Assembly: GCA_000611775.1 (NCBI GenBank)
Contig: KK106984.1
Coordinates: 4,441,341 to 4,505,340, forward strand
Length of the DNA stretch: 64,000 bases
Source: Umbilicaria muhlenbergii
Taxonomy: Eukaryota; Ascomycota; Lecanoromycetes; Umbilicariales; Umbilicariaceae
Direction of reading: 5' to 3'
The notes beneath the pieces are model-generated. The model saw only the letters and a list, made by a program, of their open reading frames with translations, searched no databases and had not been told where the DNA came from. Numbering within the stretch: position 1 is the first letter of the stretch; each line of letters opens with the position of its first letter. Both the position numbers and the translations under genes were made by a program. Of this stretch, positions 44,930 to 56,000 are shown in pieces.

Positions 44930-45580
44930 TTGGTTGAGGAGGCACTAAGTACCAGCTCGGTGAGGCCAGCATTCAGAACCACCTACTACCTGTCCCAAAT
45001 CAGAGCTTTCTCCAATTATAAGCAAGGACCGAAGGAGACGGCGGAGCAAGTTTTATACGCCTTGCGGAAAATCCAAGCCGAAATTCAGGTTTTAAGTCCT
45101 GATACTCCTATATATGATAACATGCTTCGAGAAGTCTTCCTTGGATCTTTAAGAGAGGACCCATACGGCCCAATGGTCTTTCAAATTCGAAATGAGGTGG
45201 TAGAGTCGTCTATTGCCAATGTCCTACGCCAACTAAAGGAGAAGGAAATGGAAGACGCCTCGAATAAGGCGGCCAAGAACGCCACCGCCAATGCCGCCAA
45301 GGCAGGAAGCCAGACAGGGAGCCAGCAGTCATCCAGCAAGGACGACAAGGACAGCAAACGGGGGAAAACCTGCTTTCAGTGCCAGAAAAAGGGACATTTC
45401 GCCGCGAACTGCTACGCTACTCATACGAAAGACGGGGAAGAATTACCCCTGAACGGTGTTAAACCACCCCCGAAATCGAAGGCCAATGCAAGGCAAGCCT
45501 CCGAAAGTTCAGGGGGGTCAGAAACTTCGAAAAAATCGAACAACCAGGACCACGAACCCAGCGACGACGGCAGGGCGTGA
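44930..45580 (+). mobile_element. gag region of the Copia element
   Basis: A fossil capsid-protein region. A helical capsid part (for example AEQVLYALRKIQAEIQV) is followed by a zinc knuckle of the CX2CX4HX4C type (CFQCQKKGHFAANC) and a basic, Ser-rich tail. Confidence 0.85.
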
Positions 45581-45592
45581 AGAGCGTCGGCC

Positions 45593-47130
45593 ATGGAAGC
45601 CATAGCCAGCCTGGAATTACCCCCCGGCTGCTGGATAGTCGACTCCGGAGCAAGTCATCATATGACCCCGGATAGGAGCTTTTTCACCGAAATTCAGGAT
45701 TACTCTACGGACGTTTGCTTGGCCAATGGAAAGTCGATAAAGGCGACGGGAATTGGCAAGGCGGAAGTTTCTTTTGAGGGCAAAATACTCACCCTAAAGG
45801 ACGTCCTTTACATCACAGAATTGGACGGGAATTTGCTGTCGATCGGAGCAGCCAGTAAGAATGGGATAACCGTGGAATTTGGACTCGAAAGAGTGCTTTT
45901 TAAGCGCCAAGGAAACGTCATTGCCACGGCAAGCCAGCACGGTTCAGTTTATATACTGAAATCGACAAACGGGAAAGTGGCCTTTAAGGTACAGACCTAC
46001 CAAAAATCGAAGAACGGCCTGGCCGCTCCAGCGACAGCAGGGGGAGCACCGCCTATATTAAGGCTCACTCCGGAGCCAGTGGGAGCAGGTCCAGAGCAGG
46101 CGGGTGGCTCATATGGAGCCCCTGCCCCGGAGGAGGTTTTGAGGCCAAATACCCAAGAAAATTCCAAAAATTAGAACCAGACACAAACCGAGTACTAGAA
46201 GTGGCATCAGAGATTCAGACATGCAGGGGCATATCACCTGCAACGCCTAAAATCATGTGTGAAGGGTATAACCCGCGATTTACGCCCTGCCGAAGCGGAA
46301 AAGGACTGCTCAGCATGTCTACACAGTAAAATGATACGGGTACAGAACAAGGCTTCAATATCAAGAGCTCAAAAGCCTTTGGAACGAGTCTTTTCAGACA
46401 TTTGAGGACCATACCAGATTGATAGTCTAGGTGGAAACAGATATTTCGCTACATTTTCAGAAGAATATTCCCGTTATGGTGATGTTTACCTACTCCAGGC
46501 GAGGACGGATCTTTATGCAACGTTTGAAATATGGAAGCTAAAGGCAGAGAAAGAAACAGAAAAGAAGCTCCTGGTCTTTAAATGTGATAATGGCGGAGAA
46601 TATGGCAAATTGGCCAGCATTTGGACGCCTAAGGGGGTAGAATTAGAATTTACCACCCCATATACACCGGAACAAAACGGTTACGCTGAACGCCTAAACC
46701 GTACGATTACAGAGGCCATTCGGAGCATGCTTTATGACTCACAATTGACACCAGAATTTTGGGGTGAAGCCGCCAAAACCGCCGCCTACCTACGAAATCA
46801 ACTCACATTGGGGGGTAACCATGGGGCAAAGACCACATACGAATTATATACAGGGTCTAAACCCTCCGTTGGACATCTATGACCATTTGGGTGCGTCGTC
46901 CATTGCCACATACCAAAGGAAAAACGGGCGAAATTGGAAGACACCTCTTATAAGGGGGTTTTCGTTGGTTATTGCAAGAGCAACCAGCAATTTCGGGTCT
47001 GGAATCCTTCGAAAAACCTGGTAGAAATCCATACCCATGTTCTCTTCCTTGAGAAAGAGAAAGGAGGAAGTTTGTTGGCAAATTGGGGTAGCTTTAAATG
47101 TACTTTCGTGCTCCGTACCTCAATTTCCAA
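45593..47130 (+). mobile_element. Protease and integrase region of the Copia element
   Basis: A fossil pol part. The aspartic protease active-site motif appears in CWIVDSGASHHMTPD. Integrase-core features are recognisable around YAERLNRTITEAIRSMLYDS and FWGEAAKTAAYLRNQL, followed by a segment like the Copia integrase C-terminus. The region is broken. No reverse transcriptase follows. Confidence 0.85.
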
Positions 47131-49150
47131 GTGCTAGTCCATCAAAAGGGCAAGGGGCTTGGCCGTTGCGCGTCGCGATACGGGTACTTATGCAGCCATG
47201 CGGCGTTTTCATTTTGTCATAGTTCGTTGATCACATCCGAAGTGGCCGCTCGAGGTCAAGAGAGTATTTCGTAGCTACATATTACATGGCAGCTACTGTT
47301 AACGCGGGGAGCCTCTGCTGGCCGCAGCCGTGTAACGTTACATTTGTGTAAAGTTACGTTCCCATCCCTTTGATTATGGTGGGCCGAGCTAATAGCCGCA
47401 AGGTGTGTCGAGCGCTCAAGGGAAGGACGGTCCATCTGGGCCTCAACTCGAACGAGAGAATAATGTATTATAAGTTATGTAGATAGGGGGAAAGCCTCGC
47501 TTAATTTTTCCAAATCCCGCAGTTGCGTAGAATGCATCTCACCCGCGTAAGGTAATTTCAGGCATGTAACACCTCGCTGCCCTCACCTCACTGTCATCAT
47601 GCTGCTGTCATCCTCAACTCATGGAGGGGAAAGAGGAGAGTTTCACATGTCTAGAATTAAGGTCATTACTAAGCAGTCACGTTAGCCACTAGTAGCAGTA
47701 GGATTTAGTCTACTCGCGTAGCATATCATCTTAAGCCTCGTGTGGACGCCTGCATTTTAAAGCTTGTGAGAAAACAACAGTAGTGAAAATTGTTAATTAA
47801 ATTATTGTATACAAACTCAAGAAGCTCGAACCTACCTTCTCCAAAATAATGAAATATTTGACTGAAATATAAACAATATGTTGTCACGGGACAGTCTGCT
47901 CAGGCCGGTTTTGCTTAGCACAACACACTTAATGAAAGCTTGACAAATGAACAATTACAACAAATATCAGAAAACCTTTGACTATAGGATTATACAGTTT
48001 AACTAAGTCTCTGCCTTTGTATATGAACACTCTTTTGCATCTGTTTCTGTTGTAGAGTTATTCAATAATTTAGTTAGAATACTGCTACGATTGTAACATT
48101 CATTAATTGTTGTCGGCAGCCTCACCTTGGCACTGTGGCGGCGACTAACCACAAAGCGTTAGTAAAAAGTAGTGGCGCAAAGTCGCCTGAGGCAAGCCGG
48201 TCCTCTTCTCTCAAGTCATACAACGCAAATGCAAAGGTTCCATCTTACGGTCTGGAAGGACGCTCGAATCCTCCAGCTTCAAGCAAGTCATTCATAGGGA
48301 CACATCAGCAGGCTGCGCCTAGACTGGGGTGTTGTATTTGTGTCGACATTTCCATCGCCTTTTTATTCTTAGCAGCACCATTTTCTTTCGGCGCAGCAGC
48401 GCAGCCTACCTCACGCCTACGGTAATTTCGTACTCACATTACGAATTCGTGTATCCACGCACTGCTGTGTTGTACTCCTAGAGGTGATCAAAGCCTTGTT
48501 CGTTATTTGATGTCGCAATGGATCCTTGTCCGCTTCTTGTTAAGTTGTTCCTTCATTGCAGAGCTGCATTCTTAGCCCTGACACTTGCGTTCATCTGCCC
48601 CGCAAGCTCTAAGCCTTTCTTAGCCCACATGGATATACCAGCATCACCCATCTTACATACTCTTGCATGATTCTCTGATTTCAAAACTTACCACTAATAT
48701 TGAAACGATAATTCGAGAGGGGCATGTTAGGGATGAAGGTGCTGTGCCTGGCATGCATGCCGACCCATCCCCGCCACCTGGTAAAGCGAAACACTCAAAA
48801 GCCTTGCCGCTCCAAATACCCCCACAACCTGTCGGATAAACCCCCAGATTATGGACAACTATGGAGATTTGATTACCCTCGCCCATGCTTCTCGGCGGTG
48901 ATTCGCCGGATGAGCATGGATTAGACCTTGCAAGTGGTGCGGATAAAGGATTCAGAGATCGGGGGAACCCCCTGTGATACATTAAGGCTTGGTGCCTCAA
49001 AACTAACGGCGAAGCGTACTGTGCCCTGACGATCGCCAAGCAAATGACATGCCCTTTGACCAGTTGGCGTTACCCATGGATTACTTATATACCTCGTCCA
49101 CCGTAGTGTGAAAGGCCGTAGCTGTCCCTCCATCTTTGCCATATGAAACA
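47131..49150. other. Non-retroviral filler inside the LTR element
   Basis: No coding sequence was recognised. The segment 47298-47580 begins TGTTAACGCGGGGAGCC and ends GCATGTAACA and could be a degraded LTR of another element, without visible target duplication. AT-rich sequence follows to about 48130, and there is no gene to 49150. Confidence 0.4.
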
Positions 49151-49335
49151 ATGAAGCTCTTTGCTATCCTGACTGCGCTTGTGACTGCAGCAGCCGTTGC
49201 ACCTTCAGCGAATGATATTCGTCAGTTTCCATCTCCAAAGGCCTAAGAGCAAGGGACACTGATGAACGCAACAGTCTTGCCTTTCGTTTTCCAGCCATTG
49301 CCATTAGGATCCATAAAGCCGCAAGGCTGGTCTGT
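49151..49335 (+). pseudogene. Captured 5' end of a secreted six-hairpin-glycosidase-like (DUF1680) gene
   Basis: An ATG at 49151 opens a signal peptide (MKLFAILTALVTAAAVA) and PSANDI. A 54-base intron (49221-49274, GTCAGT...CAACAG) follows, then a second exon encoding LPFVFQPLPLGSIKPQGW. The phrase F-x-PLPLGSIKPxGW is typical of the N-terminus of fungal DUF1680/GH127-like proteins, which hydrolyse arabinofuranosides or related sugars. After GW the similarity ends, about 30 bases before the 3' LTR. Only about 40 residues remain, so it is a dead fragment. The intron is still present, which argues for capture from genomic DNA rather than from spliced mRNA. Confidence 0.7.
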
Positions 49336-49360
49336 TGTCTGAACCAGTTATACTGGTTGT

Positions 49361-49627
49361 TGTTGCATGTGGAAAATCGTTCGTCCGCCCCGCCCTGCAG
49401 CAGCCAATATATGCCCGTAGCAGGCATCATGCCTACATGCGCTCGGCCCGACTATAGGCGCTCGGTCAATGTAGGCGAGCACCGAGAAAGCCGATATGGG
49501 GGGTTATTTAATGTGCCCTGATTTCTACGAAGACTGCTTGCTTCTACACGTTCATTTATATCAATTGGAGCGGTATTTAGCTAGATATAATACATCTATT
49601 TGGCCTCTATATCGCCCCATTGCAACA
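49361..49627 (+). repeat. 3' LTR, 267 bases
   Basis: Begins TGTTGCATGTGG and ends CATTGCAACA; same length as the 5' LTR and nearly identical to it. It is followed by the target duplication AGCTA. Confidence 0.95.
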
Positions 49628-49632
49628 AGCTA
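49628..49632. repeat. Target-site duplication AGCTA (right)
   Basis: Matches 44071-44075 left of the element. Confidence 0.9.
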
Positions 49633-50224
49633 TCGTACTGAGCTGAAACCATTCTGCGAGCCGAAGCTCATTCTTACTCACCGCAACTGGTAAAATCTTC
49701 ATAAAGTGGCTTACATCGAGTAGAAGAAGGTATCGATCGCCATTCCGTACCGCTGTATGCATCCCTTTCAGTGGGAAAGTCAAGCTTGGCTGCGTTGAAC
49801 TCACTTTAGCCTCAAGATGTTCTGATGAGGTGGTGTTCAAGGAACGAGCTGAAGGGTTTGAGGTACTTTAGGTACCTTACTTTGACGGAGTGCGGAATAT
49901 CATACGCAAGCTTCGGCGGGAAACAGTGCCGCTTTCCACAGTGAGCTTCTTACCGCCGCGAGAAGGGTCCTCATCAGCTCACCCTCATGTCATTACTGAA
50001 TGTCCACTACTTTCTCCTACCTCCTTGTTTTTGGCTCTGTGGTAAGTTATTATAAAAAAGTACCAATGGTCAACAGCTATATACTTTTAATAAGATTTTG
50101 ATCATGGAGAGCTTCGACTTCAGAGACTAAATGATTTGTGTGAATGGTCAGACAGCGATCAACACAAAGAGATACATCTCTCCAATGTGAAAATGAGAAC
50201 AGCGTAGAGTGCATTCTCTACTTT
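49633..50224. other. Spacer right of the LTR element
   Basis: The minus strand is open for about 200 bases next to the insertion point, but I do not recognise a family. Confidence 0.45.
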
Positions 50225-51329
50225 CTACTCCTGGCATACCACAATATTGCCGGCACACCTTCCTGGTCCACCAAGGTTATTTGGATGAGCTGTAGGATTA
50301 ACACCAACGGCACCGTTGCCGGTACCGCTAGGGCACGGAGGCCCAAGATATGACAAGGGGCCCTTGACGACAAGACAGCTTCCGGGTTCACTAATCCATG
50401 CAGCACAGTTATCGAATCCAGCGATGATGTTACAATCAAAACAGCAGTCGTAAGCATTGTTTGCTCGTCCTGGTACGACTGAAAATTGGGGCGAAGAGGC
50501 TCCCAGCTCATAACCGCCAACGTAAGGGGTTTGAGTCGCGCAGAGGCCGCTGACAGTGTACGTAAAGGTGTTTGTCGTATAAACTACCTGGAGAAGTTGT
50601 TCCTGATTAGCCTCCGTGTATGTTTGTAGTCAATGAGAATACACGTGAAATGGCGCTTCTACCTCACTGCTGGAGCTGAACGTAGTAGTTGTTGTCTGGG
50701 TCGGGATGGACAAGCAAGTGCAGGCACTTGAGATTCTTGCGACCGGATACTTTGACACAGATGTTGGGATAGAAATAGACTCGATGTGGGCGCCATTGGG
50801 GTAGTAGTTCCGATTGACTCCGACTGTTTGGGTAAAGCTAAACAGTAGAAGCAGCACTCAAGTTAGCAATGCAGCGTCCCGTAACAAGATCATGGACATT
50901 TGATGGGGCCCATGCCAGTTCCTTAGGAGAAGCAGCAATTTGACAGTCCTAGATGCTTCAGACTTACACGGATGCTGTCACTCCAGGCACTGTGGCCGTT
51001 TTCGTAACAGTGGGAATGTTGATAAAGGTCTCACAAAATGTGGTCGCCGCTGCGCTATGAGCTTGCAAAGCTCTCAGCACATTGTCGCTGTTGCAACCGG
51101 CTCTCTTCTCGGCCGAAGCTTGTCCAAGCTCCTCTGATCGTTCAAGCCCCGATGCATCTCTCTTCTCCTCCACGGGAAGCTCACGATGTCGGAGAAGGGG
51201 AGAAGCTGGCTCTTGGCGACGTGCTAGAGAGCCTTGGAAGGTACACTGAGCGTTTGAAAGTGCAAAGCTGGCTAGAAGAAACAGAAAAGCTGCCGGCAAA
51301 GAGGTATGCGAACGTTTCATGATGAACAT
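50225..51329 (-). CDS. Secreted Cys-rich protein with C-terminal PAN/Apple-like region
   Basis: Three exons: 51329-50968, 50837-50663 and 50587-50225, introns of 130 and 75 bases, 299 residues. A second in-frame ATG at 51320 (MKRSHTSLPAAFLFLLASFA) gives a cleaner signal peptide and may be the true start. Two dibasic sites, EEKR-DAS and AEKR-AGC, suggest Kex2 processing of a propeptide. After them CNSDNVLRALQAHSAAATTF, then FCETFINIP and a later ISSACTCL follow a pattern common in fungal secreted proteins. The last exon has DCCFDCNIIAGFDNCAAW then EPGSC, like the core of PAN/Apple domains that bind protein or sugar. The function is unknown. Confidence 0.75.
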
Positions 51330-53005
51330 GACGGTGTGAAAGCTAGATTCTGCCAGAGGGATCTATTCCGTGAGATTTTAAAGGCCAACTGTCAGAACCA
51401 AAAGCACAGTCGGAAAGACAGTGATCTTATAGGACACGAACAAAACCCCAGCAAAGGCATCAAGGCATCTCAGTCCGATGCAGCTAAAGAAAGCTGATGT
51501 CTAAATTTGGTCTTGATGTGAGATCAAGGTCGGAGCGTGTGGAGGAGTGTACCTCAAAGTCACGGCGCTCGTATATGCAGCGCAAGAAAACGCCTCAAAA
51601 GATCAGGATGATACCTTGAGCTGCTTGGGTCAACGAACCCTGATGTCCTAACCGCAGCCCTGAACACGAGCCTGAGGCTGACGATTGCGAGGAAGTGTAA
51701 CCGAGTTCATGGCGCTTGTATATGCACCGTATCTCACCCGCTTTTCATAACTATTGATCAATCAATTCTTGAGAATATGAGTCATCGTCCATGAGATTTC
51801 GCGAATACAACAACCAATGTCAGAATCAGCCTTAGAGAGATCCAATGCAAACCCATCATTCCTGCGCGTGGCTGTGACGTCTTGACCATATTCGGTTTGT
51901 CTTGTCGCCGGTAGGCCTGGTGGAAAAATACAACGCAACTTAGAAACTCGGTGTATGAGGGTAAGAGACGTGTTCTATTGCTACCAGACCGCTTGAGATA
52001 CGGAGAGCTGGATAGACCCTTGGCTAGGGCCTCGGCACGGCCACCCGAGAAATGGTTGTAGACGCAATTCAGCCTAGCTTGTTCTCAGTCAGGGTCGCAA
52101 ATTCGGTACCATTTTACGCCCAATATTGCCAAGTTTCGACACGATATCTGCCAAAGTTAGCCAAGAATTAGTCTACCTCGTCCACCAACGAACTGTTGTT
52201 GGTATTTTCGCGCGGGGGAGTAGTCGGTCTGGCAATGGCCACAATGGCACGGTTCCCCAGCGAAAAGAGGGGTTAAGGTAAAGGGAAGTGCCAGAGGACC
52301 TTCTCAGCTACAGAACGATCCTTATGGAAACAATTCTCATGAGTCTACTGCGCGGAGTGGTCTTCGGTCTGCGGCTGCTACAGCGGGCAGGTTGAGGTTA
52401 CTAATTGATACTAAGCTGATCTGTGTTGCTTTTGGACCCGGCTCTCTGGCCTTTGCACTCTAGATCGTTGGCGACATTACCTAATGGATTAACAAATCCT
52501 TGCACGGCACGCGGCTGACTCGGGATGAGATCCTTATGTCTAGGTTTGACCTGCCTTGTGACTGGTTGAGCTTCTCTAGTAGGTACTAGGCTGCGAGTCT
52601 GCCTTCCTCGGAGCTCTGCACAATTTGTTCCGACTAACTTCTCTATTTCTGGAGCGCTCTGCTGAGACATGTCAGTAAACACATCATGAACTTCTTGTCG
52701 ACATTCCAATCCCTGCATAAGCAGAGGTGGGTTAGACCAGCGCTGATGACGTTGATAACACCTATGAGGCACGCCGCGACATTGTTTGTTCCTGTACGTG
52801 CATGGAACAAGATGTTGACTCAATCACACAAAGGCAGAGTATGATTCCCAGACTGGTAGCATGATCAGCAACGATTTAACTTCATATTGCAGTTTCGACC
52901 ACTCCAAAGGTCTTTGCGAAGCGATTTTGGTATATACATTGACACCGGCGTCGCAGCGGGAGGACGCGGGTATGCCGCGGGTACCTTAAGGGATCGCTAT
53001 GGTTC
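51330..53005. other. Gene-free stretch before the AT-rich island
   Basis: No gene was recognised. Two loosely similar segments lie at about 51546-51585 and 51697-51735 (GTGTACCTCAAAGTCACGGC and GTGTAACCGAGTTCATGGC, each followed by GCTYGTATATGCA). A minus-strand open frame at 52401-52823 has scattered Cys but no known pattern. Confidence 0.45.
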
Positions 53006-56000
53006 CAGTCTACAGTAATACAACTGTAAACAATTAAATAACTAAATATCAACCGTCTATGCAGTCAAATGACGTCTAACTGTAATGAACAAAAGACTGT
53101 GGAATTCCTCAGACCGTTGAGTGAAATAACAGTTTTTAAACAGTTTTTTAAGAAGAACGTTGTTTTATTCAAAAACGTCAAAGCATAGAGAACATATTTA
53201 CATATAAACATTGTTCAATCTCTACAGTTGATGAACTAATACGGGTAATAAACCGTATAAGTAAAATTAACAGTACACAGGGGCCAACGCTGAAAAATGA
53301 GGATGACTGATCATTTTAGACTGAATATATACCGTGTAGTTTTCATTTACAGTCAGCTTTTTTTAACAGTCGCACATCAATCACAGTCACACTCATTGGA
53401 AGTTAGAGAACTGCATTTCAATGATTCATTGCTATGATAGTACCACTTAAAGACATAATCAAAATCTTTCAACTCAAGTCAGTCTTTGATATTGTAGTCA
53501 TCTGCGTACTTGCTTCCCTTCTTCATTTACTACTGTAGCAGTGCTGATGGTAGAGTGTAGAGGCTGCTGACTAGGTGTTTTAAAGAAATTGATCTCATCA
53601 GGATCTTCAGTGCTGTCATTGAGCATAACTGTGTCTTGTGAGAATGCAAGGGAATAAGATCTCAAGTTAAATACATCATCATCTAAATTGAATTAATAAG
53701 CACAGTTCACAATCAAGAGGACATATAAAAAGTGTTACAGACTACCTACTTTCTCAAGTAGGTTTAACTCTTTCTCAAGTAGGATTAGCCTTCTTGAGCA
53801 TAAAAGCTAAACATCTTGCTAGGAAATGAAGGCAAGCTTTTACAACCCAATAAATGAAAGACGTAGTCTTAGCAAAAAGAGAGAGAAAATTAAAGAGATT
53901 GATTCTAAATCATTGAAATAAAGCTTAAAGCTTTGAGGGTATCAAAAAATCTTCAGTCAGATCAATGTCAGGTTCAATTACTCAGCAAACAAAGTAAGAA
54001 ATTAACAGACTATTTAAAGAATAAGATTATTATCATTAAAGATCATCTTAAGTGAAGGTCCTGAGCTTCTGAATCTCATCAGCCTTGATGTATCAGGCTG
54101 CTTTCTACCTTTACACTGCTCACAGAACTGAAGTTGCTACTTTTTAAAGTTTAACTTGTCAACCTCCTTAAAATTATCAGTAAGAGGAAAATAGTTATAA
54201 AAAGAGAGAAGCTTCTTCTTGATGTCTGCAGCTGTACTCTTCAACTTCACAACATTTATATAAAGTTTCATCTCTATAGTCAGGTTGATGTAAATAGTTA
54301 TCATTACAATTTTATTAACAACTTCTTGCACTGAACAAAGAAGGATTTAGAAAAAGAGAGTATTAATGAAGACTTACTTTTCATGAAGTACTGACTGAGC
54401 TCAGAACTGCCCTCAACATCAAGATAATCATTCATATAAGATCAGACATAAATGAAGTTCAAGGCATTATAAGTCTTCTCAAAGGCAGGTTGAAGGAGCT
54501 CATTGATGATATAACACTTCAACATCAGATCAACATTAATTAGTATCTTGACATGATTCTGTTGAGACATTTAGCATCAGGATCACAGGATAAGTATTGT
54601 AAACAATGAAAAGCTGAAGGTATTACCTTCATTGTCTTTAAAACTGAGTGCTTGAAGTCTTTGACAAGATTAAAGATCTTAAAGTGCTCAGATGTTGCTT
54701 CTTAATTGTTCATATCAAGATCCTCATCATAGACCTGACAGAGGATCATCTTTCAGAGGATGTTCAAGAAGTAAATGAACATCATTTAACAAGTCTTTTA
54801 ATTGATCAGGTGAATCTTTTCATCATCATGTTGAACACCTTCATCCTCATTTATGACTTAAGCAGATTTCTTCATTCAGTGAGTCTTCTTGACTGAGGTG
54901 ATATGCTGCTCTTGAAGGTGCTTTCAGATGAGGCTTATAACAGAGAAGTCAACAGAGAAGCTCTGAGAAGTACAGAGATTCTTTTTATAATAATCATATA
55001 AAGTTAACATCACAGTTGACGTCAAAAATGAGAAAAATAAAAAGATTTCACAAGATTGATGTTCTCTTCTCCTGAGATATCAAACATCTCAACAGCAGAC
55101 AGGCAGGCAAATGACATAATTAAAGATGAAAAAAAGAGGACAAAGTGATTTCTGAGCAGGTACTACAACATAAATAGAGATGATTTTAATCAGAGCACAA
55201 AGACAGATACTTAAACAGCAATATATGAGAAGTTTTACAGTGTAAAAATGATGAGACAGCTGTTTTTTTATGATGAGGGTGAGGAAACTGTTACTCTGCA
55301 GTGTCACAGAGCATTAAGAAATATTAAATAAACTCATCTCTGTTACAATGCAACATGCATTCACACTTTTAATTTAAACTTTAAATCTCAACAAAATGCA
55401 TCTTCTGAGTATCATAATGCATTGCTTATATTTATAAATGTTGATGCAATTTCATTCCTGAGCACCTTAAGCTTAAACATCATAACTTGTTCAATATCAT
55501 AAGTAGATATAACAGCTTTACATCATGTACATTATGTAACTTTGAAGATGCCTGTTCTCTGCTTAATTAACTGCAAGCTGAGACTTCAAAAGACTCAACC
55601 TCTGTCTAATATCAACTCTCAAGGTTCACAGTCACTCAAGAAGAAGAGACAGATTCAATTTATTAAAACTTTTAATTAAATAAATCTTGATGCATTTGCA
55701 GGCATATCTGACTCATTTAAAGAATATGAAACAGAATTTGTGAGCTCTGATCTCAACATTTTACACAGAACATATTACTAATTATCATTAATATATAAGA
55801 TGATGAAGAATTAACTCATAAATTACAAGAGTTGACTGCTGAAGGAGATGATGACCTTGAGGAGCTTAACTTCAATAAGATTCAAGACTTGCAACAATTG
55901 ACTGAGTATCAAGATGTAAGAAATGACCCTGAGCTTGAAAACACAATTAAATTTAATGATATTATCAATGAAGACATTTCTGACCTTGACTTTATCATTA

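Larger units (their letters stand above)
44076..49627 (+). mobile_element. Copia-type (Ty1/copia) LTR retroelement, broken, with captured host DNA
   Basis: A 5552-base element bounded by two 267-base LTRs (TG...CA) and a 5-base target duplication AGCTA. Recognisable parts in order are gag with a zinc knuckle, protease and integrase; this order (integrase before any reverse transcriptase) marks the Copia type. No reverse transcriptase or RNase H region is recognised, and the right-hand 2.2 kb is unrelated sequence that includes the 5' end of a host gene. The coding region is broken, with roughly four breaks. The LTRs differ at a single position, so the insertion is young even though the element cannot be self-sufficient. 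Confidence 0.9.

Noticed and set aside
48135-48425. Open frame inside the LTR element as an additional gene
   Set aside because: It begins with GTG, has no family features and lies in low-constraint filler.
52401-52823. Minus-strand frame with several Cys as a zinc-finger protein
   Set aside because: Cys spacing fits no known finger and no flanking exons were found.
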